From contig CAVBUH010000024.1 in assembly GCA_963598415.1 (NCBI GenBank), positions 1 to 14,632 of the forward strand: a DNA stretch of 14,632 nt. Direction: 5' to 3'. The stretch comes from Colimorpha_A sp900556615. GTDB lineage: Bacteria > Bacillota > Clostridia > Oscillospirales > CAG-272. Made by a program: the position numbers and the translations under genes. Below are positions 14,523-14,632 of the stretch, piece by piece. Position 1 is the stretch's first letter, and each line of letters starts with the position of its first letter. The notes under the pieces were generated by a model, which made no database searches, had not been told where the DNA came from, and saw only the letters and a list, made by a program, of their open reading frames with translations.

Positions 14523-14632
14523 GCAGGGCGCTTTTTGAAAAAAGCTCCCTAAAACCCGCAAAAACTTCTGATAATAAAAAAACTCCGTTTTTCTCAAAGG
14601 CACGGAGGTTCCGTCGGCAAATCCCGACACAG
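14523..14632. repeat. Second right-end repeat copy, cut by the window edge
   Basis: Repeats the 14312 unit at a 211-nt period (GCTCCCT at 14333 and 14544) with near identity through TCCCGACACAG at the edge. Its hairpin left arm has drifted to GCAGGGCGC while the right arm remains GCTCCCT, so this copy's stem is imperfect. The array continues beyond the window. Confidence 0.8.

Overview
The window holds a complete branched-chain amino acid operon on the minus strand, in transcription order: promoter, ilv leader peptide with attenuator, ilvB, ilvN, ilvC, ilvD, leuA, cimA, leuC, leuD, leuB, ilvE. A small divergent plus-strand gene for a Cys-rich protein lies to its right, and repeat-rich noncoding DNA lies at both ends and in the middle. 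The strong Shine-Dalgarno sites, protein family types (short two-gene LeuC/LeuD, CimA of the Geobacter/Clostridia type, an IlvD with the cysteine pattern of oxygen-sensitive [4Fe-4S] enzymes) and moderate GC suggest an anaerobic Gram-positive bacterium, most likely a gut-type Clostridia member. No rRNA or marker gene is present, so this is inference.

Layout from the operon's 5' end. Divergent sigma-A type promoters lie near 13682-13710 (minus) and 13828-13856 (plus). The minus promoter starts a roughly 318-nt leader that encodes a 43-residue peptide (13519-13650) whose residues 10-26 are almost all Ile, Val and Leu. A 12-bp terminator hairpin with a U-tract (13424-13460) stands before ilvB. 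ilvBNCD are tightly packed (12, 37 and 31 nt gaps). A 273-nt gap with a candidate internal promoter precedes leuA. leuA and cimA overlap by 4 nt. An 811-nt gap full of near-identical tandem repeats follows, then leuC, leuD, leuB and ilvE with 1-26 nt gaps. The operon ends at 334, followed by about 333 nt of hairpin-rich noncoding sequence up to the window edge.

How the genes work together. IlvBN, IlvC and IlvD convert pyruvate (or pyruvate plus 2-oxobutanoate) to the 2-oxo acids of valine and isoleucine. LeuA, LeuCD and LeuB extend 2-oxoisovalerate to the leucine precursor. CimA condenses pyruvate and acetyl-CoA to citramalate, which LeuCD and LeuB can carry to 2-oxobutanoate, so isoleucine can be made without threonine deaminase; no ilvA is in the window. 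IlvE finishes all three amino acids. The most interesting signal is the leader peptide with its mutually exclusive RNA pairings: it looks like ribosome-mediated attenuation of an ilv operon, where Firmicutes more often use T-box RNAs. The second is a family of modular intergenic repeats whose central hairpin keeps its shape while the arms change together.
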